NCBI GenBank assembly: GCA_900404475.1
Contig: OUQQ01000009.1
Coordinates: 28,703-92,702, forward strand
DNA: 64,000 bases
Direction: 5' to 3'
Source of the DNA: Spongospora subterranea
Lineage: Eukaryota; Endomyxa; Phytomyxea; Plasmodiophorida; Plasmodiophoridae
The stretch's first letter is position 1. The number at the start of each line of letters is the position of its first letter. The notes beneath the pieces are model-generated. The model saw nothing but the letters and a program-made list of their open reading frames with translations, searched no databases and had not been told where the DNA came from. This document shows, piece by piece, positions 54,849 to 64,000 of the stretch. A program made the translations under genes and the position numbers.

Positions 54849-55620
54849 GTGGAGAGACTGGAATCTCTCCCAGCGGGGGAGAAGACACTACCGCTCAAAA
54901 GTAATGAGGAGGGCGGCATTTGCTCTCAGTCAGGCGCTGCTCGATTTTTCCCGAAGCGACGAATCGGTTTCCCGTCGACGACACACAAAAAAGAGGTGGG
55001 CGGAGTTAACCAACGCCAAATAACCTTTGGTTCATTTGGGTTCATTGATGGAAAAAATTATCGTGTTCAACAGACCGACAATATCGATTGCAGAGTACAA
55101 TGGTTAGGCGCCTCAAATCAACATATTTGTGCACATGTCACAAAATCAATTAGGTTAGCTGCATTGTGTGTATGGTTGTCCTATGGCGTTGACGGAACAC
55201 TACTCTGGGGGCGTCATAACTGTCCTGAGTCCTGCAAAGACGGCGATACCAGCAGGGTGCTGCAGTGCAAACTGGCGAATTCGGGTTTAACAGACAAAGA
55301 CGCATGCGTCTGTGGCGATTCACGAGTGCTTTGGCAAGATCATCACTCCCGTAGAAAAAAGGATATCTAATCCGATCAACCAAAAAATTGTCAGTTTACC
55401 ATGATAGCATTAAGCAATACCATTATGCTTGGCGACAGGTTATTTTGGACACCGGCCTTGGTGTGTAAAAAAATTGATCGCATAAATTGCCGTAAGATGC
55501 CGAGAAGCCATCGAGTTTGTGACCGATATATTCCGACTGTGAAATCTAAGAGCGACTCCTGGGTATATCCCAAATCAGAAATGTTTTCGGCAACAACGTG
55601 GACAGCTTTCAACCTCAATA
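54849..55620 (+). mobile_element. Harbinger-like (DDE_Tnp4 type) transposase relic
   Basis: The plus-strand frame from about 55026 reads FGSFGFIDGKNYRVQQTDN, then WLGASNQHICAHVTK, GVDGTLLWGRHNCPESCKDG and DTSRVLQCKL. This matches the 'G.IDGK...VQ.P....QNAYYNGW....+.+++.F.PDG.I......PGS.HDS' core of Harbinger-like DDE transposases. Later pieces (GKIITPVEKR near 55340; a CREAIEFVTDIFRL reading near 55495-55550) fit the C-terminal half. Stops and shifts make it dead. Confidence 0.6.
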
Positions 55621-55625
55621 AATAG

Positions 55626-56466
55626 ATAGGCTGTTGATCTGATGGCTATATTGTTGACAACTGCGAAGTAACCACATTGGAGCTTATAAATGGCGACATA
55701 TAATTGTTCGTAAAGCTGGCAAGTCCCATTGTTTCAAAATTCAATTGTTAAATATTCTGCGTCTGATAACTTCATCATCATCAATTTCCTATCCGCTCTC
55801 CTTTCCTCCTCCAGCAGCTGTCTTCCCTGACCTGCCGAGCTTCTTCCATTTTGGTTTCTCTGGCGTCCCTGTCCCTTCTGCAATCCAAATCTCGCGTGTC
55901 AGGTGGAGTCAGAAGTCAGGACTCTGGAGCCCTGGCAGGACCATCATGATGTTTTAACGTAAAAAAATTACCGTCCTAACGTTGTCGGCCAAGGGTTTGT
56001 TTCCCATCTGAGAATCATTAGCGACATCAATGTTTGCAAACACTCAAATTAAATTATCGTTTTTTGACCATGCCAGATATCCCGTTTGGACTTCGGGCTC
56101 ACGTCTTTGGTCGTTGGAACCAGTTACGTTAATAACATGGCAATGCATGAAGAAACTGACGCAAAACTGATCCTCAGAGGCATTATATTGGTAAAAAAAC
56201 AATTGCAATTTTGAGAAGCAGGACAGATGATATTCATCACTTCAGCGGTTACCCAAGCGCGCGATCACGTTTTTTCGCATACAAAGTCAAAACCCATGTG
56301 AGAGGAACGAATCACGAAAACACTTGACAATAGGCAATCTAAAGTTGTGGAGTATCGAGGCATTCAAATTCGTTGACAGTTGCTCTGCTCCAGACTAGCA
56401 ATAGTTTGTATTCAATACATGTTTCGTTAAAGAAAACAGCGCGTGGGAGGTGATAACCATACATTT
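55626..56466. other. Intergenic, no gene recognised
   Basis: About 840 bases of short frames with no recognisable feature. Confidence 0.35.
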
Positions 56467-57066
56467 TTATTCGCAATTATCGGGCAAGCGATGCGACATC
56501 ATGCTTGTTCTGATACCGTTCCATTCATTATGCAACCGCCTTCTCAGCATAAATGCTGAGTACGACTGTGGAAACGACCTCTTTGTGGTCGATTTTGAAC
56601 TGAACGGCCTAAATGAATTCACGGGTTCTGATCTCGACTCTTCACCAGTTTCAAGCCCAACAACGCTGCTGTTCGATGTATCGTCTTCCACCGTTGAGCA
56701 AAACGACTGATTCAATGAAACGCTAGGCATGGACCGCGTCGAATCAGTTGTAGTGATCTGGTGCTGCTCGTCCTCTTCATCAGGTGCAATTTGCCGGTGC
56801 CGATTGTCAATGCGATAGTTTAATGCTGATGACGATCTTGCATTGATGCCATTCTCGTCCGTACTCGAAAGCACATCCACGTCTTCCAACACCGAACAAT
56901 CAAGATCAGGCTCACTGCTCGAGTCTATTTCGACGCGAGTACTAACATTGTCCAACGTTTCTTGCTGATCAAGTTGTTGCCTGTCGCAACGCCAGCAGCA
57001 TCGTCGGACTATGCGATTCATCGGGTCGTACAAAGTTCCAAGAAGATTTCGCTGATCCTCATTCAT
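56467..57066 (-). CDS. Acidic, Ser/Asp-rich hypothetical protein
   Basis: A 199-codon frame from ATG (complement of 57064-57066) to TAA. The first 35 residues are compact and Cys/Arg-rich (RRCCWRCDRQQLDQQE). The rest is low-complexity, rich in Ser, Asp, Glu and Thr, and probably disordered. The C-terminus is basic (FMLRRRLHNEWNG). No family is recognised. The upstream in-frame stop limits the N-terminus. An antisense frame over the same DNA is shorter. Confidence 0.4.
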   Translation of the reverse strand: MNEDQRNLLGTLYDPMNRIVRRCCWRCDRQQLDQQETLDNVSTRVEIDSSSEPDLDCSVLEDVDVLSSTDENGINARSSSALNYRIDNRHRQIAPDEEDEQHQITTTDSTRSMPSVSLNQSFCSTVEDDTSNSSVVGLETGEESRSEPVNSFRPFSSKSTTKRSFPQSYSAFMLRRRLHNEWNGIRTSMMSHRLPDNCE

Positions 57067-57599
57067 CACATCAAAAGTTGTCGTTATTCAATTGAATATA
57101 TCTAGTTGAAATGCCATTCACAAAGGCGGCTGGAATGGCCGATAGTGGTGTGTCGGACCTCGGGCAAAATGGGACCGACTTAGATGCTATAGACTAGATA
57201 AAGACAGAACCTTCTATTCGACGACGATCATCCTGAAATTTTGAGTTTGTTCGTGGAGAAGTGTTTCTGACGCAGATCTAATTAAGTAAAAGCTGAACAA
57301 TATAACAAAGCATGAAATGCTGAAATTCAGTTGGTTTCACAACACCACTGTCTCCTCGATTGCATCGTCCCAAATAATGTTGGAATGTTCAGTGTCGGGC
57401 TTAACCGTCGTCCAACAGGATGTTTCTTCTCTCGCCATTCTCCCTATAGCATCGAAGACGGGTTTATTTCGGCCGATGTACCTAGCTTCCGGCTGAAGAC
57501 TGGCCAGCTGTTTCAGGCGATTTTTTTTAAAAAGGTTGAACCAAGATAGATGATGAGCAGCGATCAGCATGCGCTGGAGATTGATGCTGAGACCCTGCT
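57067..57599. other. No gene recognised
   Basis: Spacer between the acidic hypothetical gene and the gag relic. The 57337-57570 minus frame may be the 3' end of gag. Confidence 0.3.
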
Positions 57600-58075
57600 G
57601 ATACTGGTGGATCAGCGTCGATTGTGTCCAGTCAACCTCTTGCGCTTAGCAGTAGAAAATCGTTGGAACATTTTCCAAGTTGGTCATTGGCCATGACCAG
57701 ACGACGTAGAGCATCGGCCGCCTTATTCAATCGATTGGGGTCGTCGAATGCAGCGGTGATCGAGGTGACAAATTTATGGAAATCGGTGAGGGTGGAACAC
57801 GACGTCCCGTAACGGGAGTGAGTCATGCGCGCGACTGTCCCGTTACAAACAAACGCGATTTTCTGGCTGTCGGCCGGGTCGGTAGCGGTTGAGCCATTAA
57901 GAAGTGCTGGATTTGGCCTATCCAATGATTACGTCGCTCGCCATTGAATGATTCGGGCATCGGTTGCTTGGGATCCTTGCCCTGCGGCGGAGTAGGAGTT
58001 GGGGGCTGGAAGTCCTCAGCGACGGATTCACGACTGGCGTGGATTGAAGATGATGATGATGTTGCTGTCGCCAAA
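57600..58075 (-). mobile_element. Ty3/gypsy gag relic
   Basis: The minus strand begins with a Pro/Ser-rich leader, then PMPESFNGERRNHWIGQIQHFL, the 'F.G.......W+..+E.FL' start of retrotransposon gag. In another frame it continues through TLTDFHKFVTSITAAFDDPN and KAADALRRLVMAND, the 'W..F......F..PN...A...L..L.Q' block. A frameshift near 57830-57920 breaks it. No zinc knuckle was seen. Confidence 0.55.
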
Positions 58076-58546
58076 AACGCCGAGAGTTGGTCGGAGAGTT
58101 GACTGAATTTTTGGTTTGTTGACAGTTGATAGTATAGAGTTGCTCTCGAGATTCTGATAGTTGTCGTGTCTCCGCAAGTTCTTCTGAGGTGGTCTGAAAT
58201 CGCCAGTCGTCATGACGGTTCGTCGGAAAGGTTTAAGGTGATCGCCACCCACTGTACATACTGTACGATATTTATAAATAGGAGTATGAAAGTGCGTACT
58301 GTACCAGGGGTGTCCACGACCTGATTTTGGTGGCACGCGCCAACGTTAATTTATTGACCCACACACCCAGTAGTGGCAGGTTGCTCTCATAGTGGTTATG
58401 CGTGATGAAGTGTTTATCACTGACAAAAACAGTTTTAGAAAATGAGCTATCGTTGTTTGTCGGTGAAACTTCGGTCGCTGGTTGTTGCCTAAACGTACCA
58501 AATTTTCTTAATTTTGAATTCTGGCTGCCGTTCTGAGAGTTTGAAT
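58076..58546. other. Probable LTR or leader sequence of the gag relic, then spacer
   Basis: GTAC-rich sequence with TGTACATACTGTACGA and GTACTGTACC at 58252-58310 resembles the GTAC-rich patch near 11563-11590, next to another gypsy relic. LTR ends were not defined. Confidence 0.3.
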
Positions 58547-59154
58547 ATGAAAATCACAGAGTTAGTCGTGGGTGCCCCTTGCACGATTGACCAGGTCAAG
58601 CGTGCACTTTGTTGTCAATATGGTTTCCAGTTTTTTCGTGTGCCTGTATTCTTTCTCTTCTGATCCTCGGATTCGTTTTTTTTCACATACTGGTCAGTCT
58701 TTCAACAGGTTCTCTGACTTTATTCTAGGGTCTGTCTGCATATTTTTACTCTTTTCATCGATTTGTTGGCGAGCTGAACAGCGTCGATATGCGTATCGTT
58801 CAGTCCCAAACTGATTCTGACTCAAATGTGATAGTTCAACGCAAATATTCATTATCCAAAACTTTTTTCCCAATATGGGCGCAGGCGCTCGCGTCTTCGG
58901 GTCTTGATGCTGTTGAGACATGCAGCGCTAACGTGAAGAATCGTTCGATAATATCTGGTTTTGAATGCCCTGCTTTCGGCAATAGACTCTTTGTTGATGT
59001 GGTTACTCGATTTGCAACGGCACCGAATATCTCGAATGTAAAAACTACTCAAATGATTAATTCAGCGATCTGCTTGCTTGCTAGCGATACCTTGTTGTGG
59101 GAAGAAATGATTGCGCTGTTTTTCGCAAACATCTCGCAAACACCCAAAAACTAA
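58547..59154 (+). CDS. Unrecognised gene, weak PRELI/START-like look
   Basis: A possible first exon starts at ATG 58547 (MKITELVVGAPCTIDQVKRA). A better frame opens after TTCTAG at 58728 (LSAYFYSFHRFVGELNSVDM) and runs to 59154 through RKYSLSKTFFPIWAQALASSG and NVKNRSIISGFECPAFG. The pattern of a strand, an aromatic loop, then '...NR..I..G.E' recalls PRELI/START-type lipid-binding proteins, but this is a weak impression. The join between the two parts is not resolved. Confidence 0.35.
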
Positions 59155-59252
59155 GAAACCCCGACTTCATTTTTGAATCATCGTTCGGCATTGATTCCGC
59201 GTTTTAAGAATCCGTTGTCAATTCCGCAACTTATTCTGTATTGTTTCGGCAG

Positions 59253-59612
59253 ATGTTCAATCTGAACAGTAAAGAGTTGTCGATCAGGAAGGTTAACAGG
59301 ACCGATTTATGCGACAAACCAACAGTATACATTTACAAGCTAATCAAAATAACGTTCCGTCATTTCGCTTTGCAAAACCGGCTCGAGACCTACATCGAAA
59401 CTGTAAATTCACGACGTATTCCAGTTTTTGACCTCATCACCATATCACTACAGGAAATTAGTAAAACGTGGCTTGAGCTTTTCCGTCATGCGATAGACTG
59501 GAAATCGGAGTGGGCAAATCTATCTTTGGAAGATGTTATCAGAAATACTACTCAGCTTAACCGAGTACATAAGCCACACCTGGCACCAGGTCAAATAAAG
59601 TCGCGCCTATGA
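59253..59612 (+). CDS. Unrecognised helical exon or small gene
   Basis: ATG at 59253 directly follows a TTTCGGCAG acceptor, so this is either a small gene or the last exon of the preceding one. The 120 residues are mostly helical: IYKLIKITFRHFALQNRLET, FDLITISLQEISKTWLELFR and WANLSLEDVIRNTT, ending AFQ-less GQIKSRL. No family is recognised. Confidence 0.35.
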   Translation: MFNLNSKELSIRKVNRTDLCDKPTVYIYKLIKITFRHFALQNRLETYIETVNSRRIPVFDLITISLQEISKTWLELFRHAIDWKSEWANLSLEDVIRNTTQLNRVHKPHLAPGQIKSRL

Positions 59613-59819
59613 TTGTTTTGATTTGAGGTCAATACATTACAGTCTGTGGTTATGAAATCCCATTCTGACGAGGTTGATCATAGAACGAATTTTCAAAATT
59701 GCAGCTTGTTTGATAATATTGCATTCAGAAAAACATTTGACACGTAGGGAAACCCTTTGAGTACACAGGATTATTGAACCCATAAGAACCCGCGAACCTT
59801 TGTATACCATAAAATACCA

Positions 59820-60920
59820 TCAATCAGACACCACTTGGTTCTTAAAGTGTATGCCTTGGTCTGAAACATGGGTAAAGACGATTCCGAATCGCTTAAACCA
59901 ATCTATGAGTCCATGAACTGTGGCATAGTGATCGGCAGATTTGCATGGGATCAATTCGATAAATTGGTTAAGATCGTCTTTTACCACCAGGACGTACTCG
60001 AAGACATGTGAACGGTCTTTCGGTAGACTAAAAAAAGAAGTACCAAATAAATGGATTCTGCTCTGGCCAACCTCCTGGTTGAAGTACATTTTCCATAAAA
60101 TAAAAATCGTAGTGGATTCCCTGGTTAGGCAATGGATGCATGGATTGCATGGACGAAGGGTCGGGAAACAACTTTCCCGCGTAAGCGGACACAACAGCGC
60201 TCAACTACGCTTGAAAAGAATTCCTTCATGTCTTTCCATCAGAAATTGATTTGATGGAATTGATTGTTGGTTCGTCAGCTGGATGACCTGATAGGCAGCT
60301 GTGTGCAATGATGGCAGTTTGGAAACGAAGACTGCTGAATCAGTTGAGATCCACAATTTCCTTGAGCGGTTTTCCATGCCGTATCGCTACCGTCCCACAG
60401 CAGTGATTGATTATCGATCAATATGTTAGGTCGATGTTGAGAATCAGAATGAGAAAGACACGTTGCTTGAACTGTAGCAATTTCTTGATATTGTGTCCAA
60501 ATGAAATCACTCGAAGTTGATTGAATGAGGATCGGGGCCTTGAATGCATCGTCAGCAGATTGTTTTGACGTTCCCCATCGAGTAAACAAATATGCCCAAA
60601 CATTCACTTTCCTTCATCATGTTAAATGATGTAAGAAATGTTTACGAGTTGAAGTTGCCAGTCAAGTCGGTCTGCGGTAGGTCGCACCTGAAAAATTGAC
60701 GAAGGCAAAATATACCTTCAATAATGGAATAAGCTTCCTTTTCGATGATAGCCCATCGAACTATTAGGGCGAAAACTGCCAGGGCATGCTAGCAATTCGT
60801 CTTCAGGAGGAATCTGTGACAGGGCAACACACCAGAAATCTTGAGAAGAATCGGGAAAAAAGCATGTTAACCAATCGCTTTTTTGGATGGATAAGCCGCG
60901 TAAGATCAGCAATACATTCC
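59820..60920 (-). mobile_element. Ty3/gypsy pol relic (RNase H to integrase)
   Basis: On the minus strand, in order: FPDSSQDFWCVALSQIPPED (RNase H start, about 60845), NVWAYLFTRWGTSKQSADDA (60605-60545), then an integrase core with HVFEYVLVVKDDLNQFIELI, ADHYATVHGLIDWFKRFGIV and HVSDQGIHFKN (60030-59830). The integrase Asp pair is present in recognisable context. Stops and frameshifts separate the domains. It is homologous to the plus-strand element at the right end of the window. Confidence 0.7.
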
Positions 60921-61544
60921 TTTTGAAAGATTCTTTGTGTGACGAATTCCATTCCAGTATCCGCTAATGAGATTCATCCAAACGCTATCTTCTTACAATT
61001 TGTACGGTTCTTGTTGCCGTCAAGAGTAGTTCTGAAGATTAGTTGCTTAAAATGACATATACTCTTCCGGATCCAGTTCATGGCCCAAACGATTTGTTGT
61101 CGAAACGAACTCATTCCTCAAAATCTAACTCTTGAAAAAAGGTTCAAGCCCAGAGACAAAGAACGTCACGTATGTGATAAACGCCCACGATCAGATACAA
61201 TCCTATATATTCAGAATCAATAAAATTAGTTTGTTGATATGATGTGACGTGTTTTGGGACATTACTTGGCATTGCGGGCAGACGGAAGACGCGTAATATT
61301 TGAATGCCAATTGAGACAACTAGGACATGCAGATATAATCATATTAAAAATTAGACATCGTGAATAATTTGTTTAACAGTACCGGGTATCAACCTCCCTC
61401 CAATGGGGTGCTGTTGGAGACATTCATGGATAACGAGTAAGATTATCACAAAGAGGAACGCCTTTGTCGGGTTGGCGGATATCATTTTCCATATGTTTAC
61501 GAGATGGAGATGATCAGGTGGGGCATTGGTGGAAGACGAGGGAT
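60921..61544. other. No gene recognised
   Basis: About 600 bases with short frames. It separates two gypsy relics in opposite orientation. Confidence 0.3.
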
Positions 61545-61860
61545 CAGCTTTTAATCGGGATTCGTCATCTTCTGAACGTGGACGGTGGTTGACGACATCG
61601 GAAGAACGTTGGGCATTGTTTTAATGTGAAGAATTAGCTTTAAATTGTGATTCGTCATCTTCTGAACGTGGACGGTGGCTGACGACATCGGAAGAAGGCA
61701 TTGTTTTGATGCAAGGCACCAGTTTCCAATTCGCGATCATATAACCTTTGGTGGCGGTGGACGCCATCGAATGAATGTTGGGCAGTGCTTTGATGCGAGG
61801 AATTGGCTTTTTCCAATTTGAAATCTTTTGAAGGGTGACGGTGGCTCACGACAACCAAGG
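61545..61860 (+). repeat. Degenerate minisatellite, unit about 85-95 bp, three to four copies
   Basis: Units share a core such as GATTCGTCATCTTCTGAACG followed by TGGACGGTGG.TGACGACATC and GGAAGAA...GGCATTGTTTTRATG. The first two copies (61558 and 61650) are nearly identical. A third (from about 61725) and a partial fourth (from about 61805, GGGTGACGGTGGCTCACGAC) are diverged. Confidence 0.7.
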
Positions 61861-61948
61861 AAAACAACACCAGCAGAATGTTGAAAATATAGAAGATGTT
61901 TAGCGATAAAAAACCAAAAACACCGTCCTTTCCTGTGCGAGACATGTA

Positions 61949-64000
61949 ATGGTGAATGGAGATTGGCTGCCGCGAGCGGGAATTATACTTGCGCCTGATC
62001 GAGGAAGGCGGGAGACTCATGGCGAGAACATATTCGACTTCTCGCTGAAAAACAGCAATCCTGTCCAGAAGCTGAACGGCCTTGCGAAGTTCATGCTGAA
62101 GAAGGCTGTGAATGAGGTCTCCGACGCTGACATCACAGCATATTTTGTTGCAGTCAGATCGATATTAGCGTCGACTAGTGCTGCAGACATCGAGTCCACG
62201 ATTAACAACAAAGTCATGGTCAATATGTCCATCAAGAACGCAGACGATGGCATTCTGACCTATTTTTGAATTCGACAAGCTAATCGAGGACCTCGGACTC
62301 GAGAAGGCTTTCGACACTACCGATAGCAAGAAGTGCAAGCCTAAAATGCGCTATTTGATCCATGGTCTTCGCCCTGACTCCCTGAAAGAAGTTGTGGAGC
62401 GCACGATCAGGTTGGGTGGCGAGGAAAAGGCTGAGCTCGACGAATCGCTGTTGTTTGATTTCGTTCTTCGATCAGCCGTTGAACAAGAGAAGTTCGAGCG
62501 TATATAGAGGAGAAAATCCAATCCCAATCCGTCGAACGGCAATACGAAGCCATTGTCAAAGCGCAAGGACTCGGCCGAGCAGACCTGGAAAAAAGCTACG
62601 TGACCTCTCAATCGTCGTCTATCGATGATTCCAAAGACATCCCAGATCACGTCAGACAACGTTTAAATCTTTGCCGATCCCAAATTGTGGCTGTTTCATA
62701 TGCAAGGGTGACCACTGAATTCAGATATGTCAAAAATCCACAGTCAAAAGGAGCACAATCACTCCTACCGTCTTGGCGCATCCCGAACACCTGGACTTGA
62801 TTTTGAACGACGCACTGACAATCAAATGCGAGCTCGACAACGGATCTTCCCGAATCACGATTGACACACGGACGCTAAAGAAGTTGGAGGCAAACCAGCA
62901 TATCCTGTATAGGGAATTCGATCCCCCTTCGCGGACAGCAGGCTTTGGAAAATGCCAAGATCTAAGATTCATCGGGTCCTACTGTATTAATTGTCGATTA
63001 TCGCCATTATCATCATCAAGTGAATCACCCCATTCTTCTGTATTGATTGTTGATTGTCGCCATTATCATCATCAAGATCCCACTCATCCAGATTCGCAAG
63101 AATTCTGTTCCTTTGACTCATGAGGCAGTATTCACTCCTAGGCGAATTATTCAGGGCATTAAACTTAATCCGCAAAAGTGCGAATTATTTTTGAAGGATG
63201 TCACATGGACAGGAAGAGTAATTTCAGCGAAAGGTATATCATTTGATCCTCAGGTTATTAACCCTCTCCGTAATATGCCAATTCCAACCAACGCAGCTGA
63301 TTTGCAACAATTCCTCTGCGCCCTAAATTGGATGAGAAACAGTATCCCGAAATTCACAGAACTGATCGGACCGCTACAAGAGTTGTTGTTGTTATGTCAA
63401 AGAAACATTGGCAGTTCTCAAAAAACGCAATTACGAAAGTTGAATTTATCCGATTCGCGATGGACTAGTGAGCATGAGATTGCTTTTGAACGTCTCAAAA
63501 AGGCTATCGAAAGTATTGTCACGTTAGCTCATCCCAAGGACGATAAAGGAGTCTATCTTTTTCCGGACGCATCTGACTATTTTTGGTCAGTCGTTTTGAC
63601 ACAAGTTGCGCCCGAAGATCTTTGTAAACCAAGGAATGAACAAGGTCACGAACCACTATGTTTTCTCAGCGGTACTTTCACCACTAGCGCTTTGCGGTGG
63701 CCGATCGTTGAAAAGGAAGCTTTTCCCATTATAGAAGGTTGTCATCGACTGAAGCATTTTCTGCTGCGCAACAAACCCTTTTACATTTTCACTGATCACA
63801 GAAATCTAGTTTACATCTTTGATCCAACTTCGAGAGTCGCCGAGACAAAGCGTCATACTGCTGACCGCCTAGCGCGTTGGGAACTACAACTACGAAATTT
63901 TAACTTTGTCATTGAGCATATTGATGGTTCTGAAAACCTTTGGGCGGACCTGTTTACTCGATGGGGTGCTCATCCCGTTGAACCTGTTCAAGCGAAAGTA
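61949..64000 (+). mobile_element. Ty3/gypsy retrotransposon, gag to RNase H, runs off the window
   Basis: Gag lies at 61949-62505: KAVNEVSDADITAYFVAVRS, then after a one-base shift near 62265 FDKLIEDLGLEKAFDTTD and MRYLIHGLRPDSLKEVVE. A protease-like segment at 62800-62945 reads IKCELDNGSSRITID (active-site DSG replaced by DNG). RT remnants start near 63140 (VFTPRRIIQGI) and jump straight to KLNPQKCELFLKDVTW, so the YxDD catalytic segment is deleted. From there the frame stays open to base 64000 through FPDASDYFWSVVLTQVAPED, RNase H block FTDHRNLVYIFDP and NLWADLFTRWG. Integrase would follow outside the window. Confidence 0.8.
62982..63095 (+). repeat. Two-copy tandem repeat of about 57 bp inside the gypsy element
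   Basis: CTGTATTRATTGTYGATTRT followed by CGCCATTATCATCATCAAG occurs at 62982 and again about 57 bases later. It sits where the RT N-terminal region should be. Confidence 0.75.

Noticed and set aside
1..64000. CRISPR arrays, bacterial operons, riboswitches, rRNA genes
   Set aside because: None seen; gene structure is eukaryotic with spliceosomal introns throughout.

Overview
This is nuclear DNA from a eukaryote with compact, intron-containing genes. Most introns that can be placed are 45-60 nt with GT...AG ends. The window has an axonemal dynein light intermediate chain, so the organism builds motile flagella. It also has a chitin-binding-type secreted protein, calnexin and a eukaryotic tRNA-Asn. 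Its decayed repeats (Ty3/gypsy elements with a '(N)LWADLFTRWG' signature, MULE, Harbinger-like and 'VDGHER'-type DDE transposases, a Penelope-like RT) are of types seen in zoosporic protists such as plasmodiophorids and oomycetes and in early fungi. A plasmodiophorid-like zoosporic organism is my best inference, but the sequence does not prove it.

Layout. 0-8 kb: IQ-motif protein (5' partial), four-TM protein, DNALI1/p28 dynein chain, an inverted duplication, a mariner scrap, a second IQ protein, tRNA-Asn(GTT), and a small two-TM protein. 8-11.7 kb: decayed minus-strand gypsy element. 11.7-19.8 kb: one 16-exon gene for a bridge-like lipid transfer protein of the KIAA0100/Hobbit/SABRE/FMP27 (BLTP2) family, with a dysferlin/peroxin (DysF) domain embedded in it. 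21.9-24.6 kb: five-exon biosynthetic threonine ammonia-lyase. 24.6-35 kb: sparse accessory DNA with a BACK-domain protein, a Penelope-like RT relic, an O-fucosyltransferase-like type II protein and a DUF268 protein. 35.6-43.6 kb: gene-dense block with a tandem chitin-binding secreted protein, an ENTH/epsin-like protein, a small novel protein overlapping a macro-domain gene by one base, a thioredoxin-like protein with a C-terminal helical domain, and calnexin. 44-47.6 kb: MULE and 'VDGHER' DDE transposase relics. 48-51 kb: a TGA-like bZIP, an unknown protein, and a convergent AID/APOBEC-like cytidine deaminase. 51-64 kb: unrecognised or decayed coding pieces, a Harbinger-like transposase, gypsy gag and pol relics, a minisatellite, and a gypsy element that runs off the right edge.

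The most interesting item is the two-exon AID/APOBEC-like deaminase at 50084-50936. It has an intact HAE site and a second zinc motif with an unusually long spacer, and it sits among many stop-riddled retroelements. A retroelement-restricting mutator is a testable hypothesis. The second is the BLTP2-family gene with the embedded DysF domain. Both depend on exon joins I made by hand from splice consensus and phase, and both read through without stops.
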